This document shows positions 60,075-64,000 of a stretch of DNA of 64,000 nt, piece after piece. Source of the stretch: Formicarius rufipectus (lineage: Eukaryota > Chordata > Aves > Passeriformes > Formicariidae). Both the position numbers and the translations under genes were made by a program. The stretch spans positions 83,191 to 147,190 of the forward strand of contig VXAU01001251.1 of assembly GCA_013399695.1 (NCBI GenBank). The letters run 5' to 3'. The notes under the pieces were generated by a model. That model did not search any database and was not told the DNA's origin. It was given only the letters and a program-made list of their open reading frames with translations. Position 1 is the stretch's first letter. Each line of letters begins with the position of its first letter.

Positions 60075-60124
60075 GACCTCAAAAAACCTTTTGACAAAGC
60101 TTGGAAGGATTATGAAACCAAATT
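60075..60124 (+). CDS. ASAP1: ASAP1 coding exon E (BAR domain)
   Basis: This 50-bp exon encodes DLKKPFDKAWKDYETK plus two bases (TT) of the following Phe codon (phase 2). DLKKPFDKAWKDYE is a near-invariant ASAP-family BAR motif. The acceptor is TTCTTAAG, a less common AAG type; the donor is GTAAGT at 60125. The exon was placed by matching the family protein because it is too short for open-frame detection. Confidence 0.96.
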
Positions 60125-62386
60125 GTAAGTATTTTTCTCTCACTTTTTAATTTTTTTTCCTATTTTTTAATTTTCTCTGCTGATCCCAAACTCTGTACTG
60201 TATCTGTGGATGTAAATGTGGCTGACCAAGGCACATCATCTGTGGATCTCACTTCTGCACTAATAGAAAATATTTAATATGCTCTGTGAAGTATTTAAAT
60301 GACTGCCCAATGTTTCTTTACTGTAAAGAAGATACTTAATGTACTTAATGCTTAAGTACTGAACATTATGAAGTGAATTGTGAAGGTTTCAGTTGGCATT
60401 TGCGTATTCCTGTAGTCACATAAAATCTGTTAATAGTAAAAATTACAAGATTTATATATTTCCTTGTGTTTCAAAACTGTATATTTTTGAGACACACAAG
60501 AATTTTAGTGCAGTTGATGTGACTTCTAAAATACCTTTTGTTTTAAAAATATTTTCTTTTTCTAATTCCTGTTTTCTGTGGGTAAAGAATGATTTCTAAA
60601 AGTAGAGGGCTGGAAACAAGTAATGTAATAGTTGCAGAACTGTTGGTGCAATGGTTCAGAATGCTCTCAAGGATGTGGTGGGCCATTGCTTTATCAGAAT
60701 TAAAGAACCCTCAGAGTTAATTAATATTTTGTATCCTTTCAGTTATTCCCCTTTTTAATCCTATTATTAATGTGGTTTCATTTATGTCTAACCAGGAGGG
60801 GGAAAAAACAATGGAAGGAAAACTCATGTGACAAAGAACTGCTGAAATATTTATTATTGGCTTAATTTTTCTTACCTACATATAGGAACTTTTGCTTTCA
60901 GAGATCACTACAATGGAATTCCTTGTGAACAGTTGAACTGGAAATCACCTTATTATTAGTCTGAGTCAAAAAGGAGATTCCTATCCCAAAACTGCTTCAT
61001 TGTATTCAGTTGAGCATTCAGATTTAGTCAGATTTCAGTGTGCAGAATTGATTATTTTAAATTCATTTTTAATTTTTAAGTTCTTACAGATATTAAGTCT
61101 TTTGCATAGATATTGAAAGGTTTTCTATAGACAACAAAAATAAACATATTTCTGCCTCTCTCGTGTCTATATATAAAATTAAGGATATCTTTGAGAGAGT
61201 ATTTATACCAAATCCCATTTAACAGAAGTTAGACAAAGTATCTCATACAGGCCTAATACATGGAATCATCTGTGGGATTCTGAATTTGGAAAGTTGCCTG
61301 TTGTCTTGTTACTATTTTTATTTTTTTTTCCTCTTGTGAGCAAATTTCACTTGGGCTTATTAAGACCAAGAAGGAAATGTCCCTTATATTTCTCTGAGAA
61401 CTCCATTTCCAGGAGCTCATTCAAGACCAAATAATTGAGTCCAGTTTAGAGGTGCAAGGCTGAAAAGTATTTGTTCTATACAAAAAAGTGGTGCTTTTCT
61501 TAGTTACAGAAAAGGCGAGATGAAAAATAAATAGATTAGGTCTTTTTTGTTTGTTTGTTTTTGTCGTTGTTGTTTTGTTTGTTTGTTTGTTTTGTTGTTT
61601 GTCTGTTTTTCTGCTGGCAAGTACCAGTGTAATAAACACAGTGCTTTGTCACTTATTTTACAGAGGTACAGCTCCAGTGTTTGTTTTTCTCCAAAAGACT
61701 GCTGGAAAATAAAGATTTTTATTTTCTTCTTAAAGAAATCAGAAAATTCTTTAGGTTTTTCTCCTTTGTGTTGGAAATTAAGTTTACTTATAAGTGGAGC
61801 ATCCCATTAGTCTGCAGAGTAGATAAGTAAGGCAGCCACAGTGCCAAGCTCTAGTTAAGGTCTCAGGATGGCCTTAGTTCCTGATTTACGTTTCAGTATT
61901 TCAGAATTTCAGTGTTGCCTTTTTCAGAAAATGAAATGACTGGCAGTCGTGTCATTTTGGGCAGGTGCTAAACTTTGTATGCTGCCTGATTGTTTTTCTT
62001 TATTCCTGCCTTACTAGCATGAAAATTATTTGATAAAGTTATGCTGCCATTTTGCTGCCAAGTCAGTAGTTTCTTCAATGTAAGTTGTACATTGGAGTAT
62101 ATAGAGATGGGAACCCATCATAAAGAATGAATAATAGAATCATTTCTTTTTTTCCCCAAGTAGCGCATAACCTGGAGAAAAGAGTTGCAGGATGAAAGGA
62201 AGAAAGGACAGTTTTATGACCCAGTTACTTCTGTAGACTTAAAACATATAGGGTTTGGTACCAGAGGAACTAATCTTTAGAATGGCTTCTTTAATACTTC
62301 TTAATTATTGTTTTTTTCCCTAAATAATACTAGATCACGTTATAGTAGAAGAAATCATCTAAAATGTTTTCTAATTTAAATTTCAG
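60125..62386 (+). other. ASAP1: ASAP1 intron 5 (2.3 kb)
   Basis: From GTAAGT at 60125 to TTTAAATTTCAG ending at 62386, phase 2. It contains one T/G tract at 61541-61612. No transposon, RNA gene or extra exon recognised. Confidence 0.92.
61541..61612. repeat. T/G-rich low-complexity tract
   Basis: (TTTG)n with TCGTTGTTG interruptions; same class as the tracts in introns 1 and 2. Confidence 0.9.
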
Positions 62387-62516
62387 TACAAAGATTGAAA
62401 AGGAAAAAAGAGAACATGCAAAACAGCATGGGATGATAAGAACTGAAATAACAGGAGCGGAGATAGCAGAAGAAATGGAGAAGGAAAGGCGGCTATTTCA
62501 GCTGCAGATGTGTGAA
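62387..62516 (+). CDS. ASAP1: ASAP1 coding exon F (BAR domain)
   Basis: This 130-bp exon finishes the split Phe codon and encodes TKIEKEKREHAKQHGMIRTE, then ITGAEIAEEMEKERRLFQLQ and MCE. The highly charged helix is part of the long BAR helix 2 and the dimer interface. AKQHGMIRTEITGAE fits ASAP1; from memory, ASAP2 has AKLHGMIRTEISGAE. The acceptor is AATTTCAG and the donor GTAAGA at 62517, phase 0. The open frame that runs on to 62555 after MCE is intronic. Confidence 0.97.
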
Positions 62517-63298
62517 GTAAGAAACAAGTTTCAGTTTTTAATTACGACACCATAACTTAAAAGTCCCTTGTGGGCCTTACTTGAAGGTGGTGAAATGTGC
62601 TTTGTCGTTTAATGGGGGTGGAGGGAGGAAATTATTTTAATGTCACATATTAGGGCAATATGAATATAACTATTTTAGCAACTTTTATACAAAACTTGGC
62701 TTCCTTTTTTTCTATTCCCTTTGTCTTTAGATTATGATGGGGAAGGTTCCTGGGCTGAAAATACACTAGAAAATTATTTCTTATTTTATCATGATTATGG
62801 TTGAGCAGTTCAGAACATATTTATGGTATCTGTCTTCCGACATGCTTTCAGAAGCCTTCTAAAATTTCTACTGAAGTGATAAATGACAGTGATATGTTAG
62901 TCCAATAAAACTGCTCTTTTATATTGACTTCTTTTTGTTACATTCGAGTGGTGATTACTTTAAATTGCACAATATTTATAGTTTTAGAATAATTCCAGCT
63001 AATTACTGCAATAGCATTAAAAAACCCGAAAATCTTCAGACAGTTGTCAAGGATGAAACTTTTCCCTGATTTTTTAAATTTTTTTTAATATATTTTTAGT
63101 GCGTTTGAATTGTTAAGGAGTGACTGAATAAACTGTTACCTGTTTTGTATTTTATTTACTGATGCACTGATGGCCCATTAGTCAGCACTCAGGTTAAACA
63201 CAGAAATAGTTCATTCAGCAAAATATGGTTAAATTTTTTTTTTAAATTTTAAAGGTTGTAAGTCATGATTGTCAACATGTTTTTCATTGCCTATACAG
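62517..63298 (+). other. ASAP1: ASAP1 intron 6 (782 bp)
   Basis: From GTAAGA at 62517 to TTGCCTATACAG ending at 63298, phase 0. AT-rich; nothing else recognised. Confidence 0.93.
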
Positions 63299-63384
63299 TA
63301 TCTTATCAAGGTTAATGAAATCAAGACAAAAAAGGGTGTGGACCTTCTGCAGAACCTTATTAAGTATTATCATGCACAATGCAA
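63299..63384 (+). CDS. ASAP1: ASAP1 coding exon G (BAR domain, last in window)
   Basis: This 86-bp exon encodes YLIKVNEIKTKKGVDLLQNL and IKYYHAQC plus two bases (AA) of the next codon, expected to be the Asn of the NFFQDGL segment in the next exon, which is not in this window. The Tyr-Leu-Ile-Lys start and IKTKKGVDLLQ are typical of ASAP1 and lie near the tip of the BAR coiled coil. The acceptor is CTATACAG, the donor GTAAGT at 63385, phase 2. It is followed by the start of intron 7 to the end of the window. Confidence 0.96.
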
Positions 63385-64000
63385 GTAAGTGCACTAAAGC
63401 TTTCAAGCTTTAGTTACAACTTTACTTTTTACACAAGTGTTTCTTTCCCTTTGTTTGAATTTATCGGGATTTTTTTTCATAGTTGTAGTCTGCCTATGCA
63501 TCTAATGAGTCTGTGGACTTTGGGTAGAGTGTGAGAGGGAGTTGAGTGGGGCAGGGAAGTGATTGAGAAAGGCCAAGGGAAAACCTTGCATGCTCCTTAC
63601 AAACTTTAGTTCCTGAGGCACAGATGTAGAATGTAATTTTAGAAACATTTTGTTTATTATATTTAATGCTTTTTAGTCTTTTATGTAAACTTTAAAACCT
63701 TTGTGAAAGCCAGTAATTTCTCTGAGGTGAAACAGGAAAGATATGACCTTGTCATCAGTAAAACCACAGAGGCAAACACAAAGGAACTTTTATTTAAGTT
63801 AAATACAGGGAAAATATTTTGGAAATTACTAAGGGATAAACATATTGGCTAACAGTGATAAAAATAATCTAAGCTATATTCTCTCTAATTTTATATTTGG
63901 AACAGTCACAATGATGTGTCTACACTGCTGGAAGATATTGTACTTTAAAACTTTAAGCAAGGGCTCTTCTGTTGTGGCTTTTGCTTGTCTTAATAGTTTG
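63385..64000 (+). other. ASAP1: ASAP1 intron 7 (start only)
   Basis: Starts with GTAAGT. The remaining 616 bases contain no match to the next ASAP1 exon and no recognised repeat. Confidence 0.9.

Noticed and set aside
63890..63950. Possible next ASAP1 exon near the end of the window
   Set aside because: The AACAG-bounded sequence does not encode the expected NFFQDGL segment and meets a stop; the next exon is beyond the window.
1..64000. ASAP2 or another ASAP paralogue instead of ASAP1
   Set aside because: Exon peptides TEDYNSPTTSSFTTR, SRDNPDLGTAF, LQGLSHNVIF and AKQHGMIRTEITGAE fit ASAP1 at sites where I recall that ASAP2 differs.

Overview
This window is vertebrate nuclear DNA, almost certainly from a bird and probably a songbird. 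It is AT-rich and intron-dominated. It carries about a dozen broken CR1 LINE copies, an ERVL-type LTR fragment, many T/G-rich (TTTG/TTTGG) low-complexity tracts and a tRNA-Ile-derived SINE with a CR1-like tail (TguSINE1-like, a family I associate with passerines). A single N at 3403 shows it is a genome assembly.

The only protein-coding gene I can support is ASAP1 (ArfGAP with SH3 domain, ankyrin repeats and PH domain 1). It lies on the + strand and runs off both ends. Seven coding exons join in one open frame with canonical GT-AG introns: 1-123, 45653-45725, 54576-54721, 59660-59734, 60075-60124, 62387-62516 and 63299-63384. Together they hold 683 coding bases, 227 complete codons plus two bases, covering the N-terminal tail and most of the membrane-bending BAR domain. 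The window opens at codon 2 of the short form: the bases just before the first Pro codon would be the ATG. The PH, ArfGAP, ankyrin, proline-rich and SH3 parts lie beyond 64000.

Layout: exon 1 sits at the fading edge of a CpG-rich region. Intron 1 (124-45652, 45.5 kb) fills 70% of the window and holds all recognised transposon remnants. Intron 2 (45726-54575) is mostly unique sequence plus T/G tracts. Intron 3 (54722-59659) has a 33-bp tandem duplication next to a strong decoy acceptor. Introns 4 to 6 are short and introns 5 to 7 contain little that I recognise.

I found no second gene, functional RNA gene, CRISPR array or novel multi-gene system. The most interesting signals concern RNA processing. 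At 8692/8693 in intron 1 a near-ideal 3' splice site is fused directly to a consensus 5' splice site (AG/GTAAGT) and is followed by a purine-rich 140-nt RS-exon-like stretch ending in another donor, the layout of a vertebrate recursive splice site. A weaker copy lies at 8247/8248, an 8-nt microexon-like motif at 6370-6377, and the region is flanked by two CR1 copies in opposite orientation. All of this is inference from motifs and needs RNA data.
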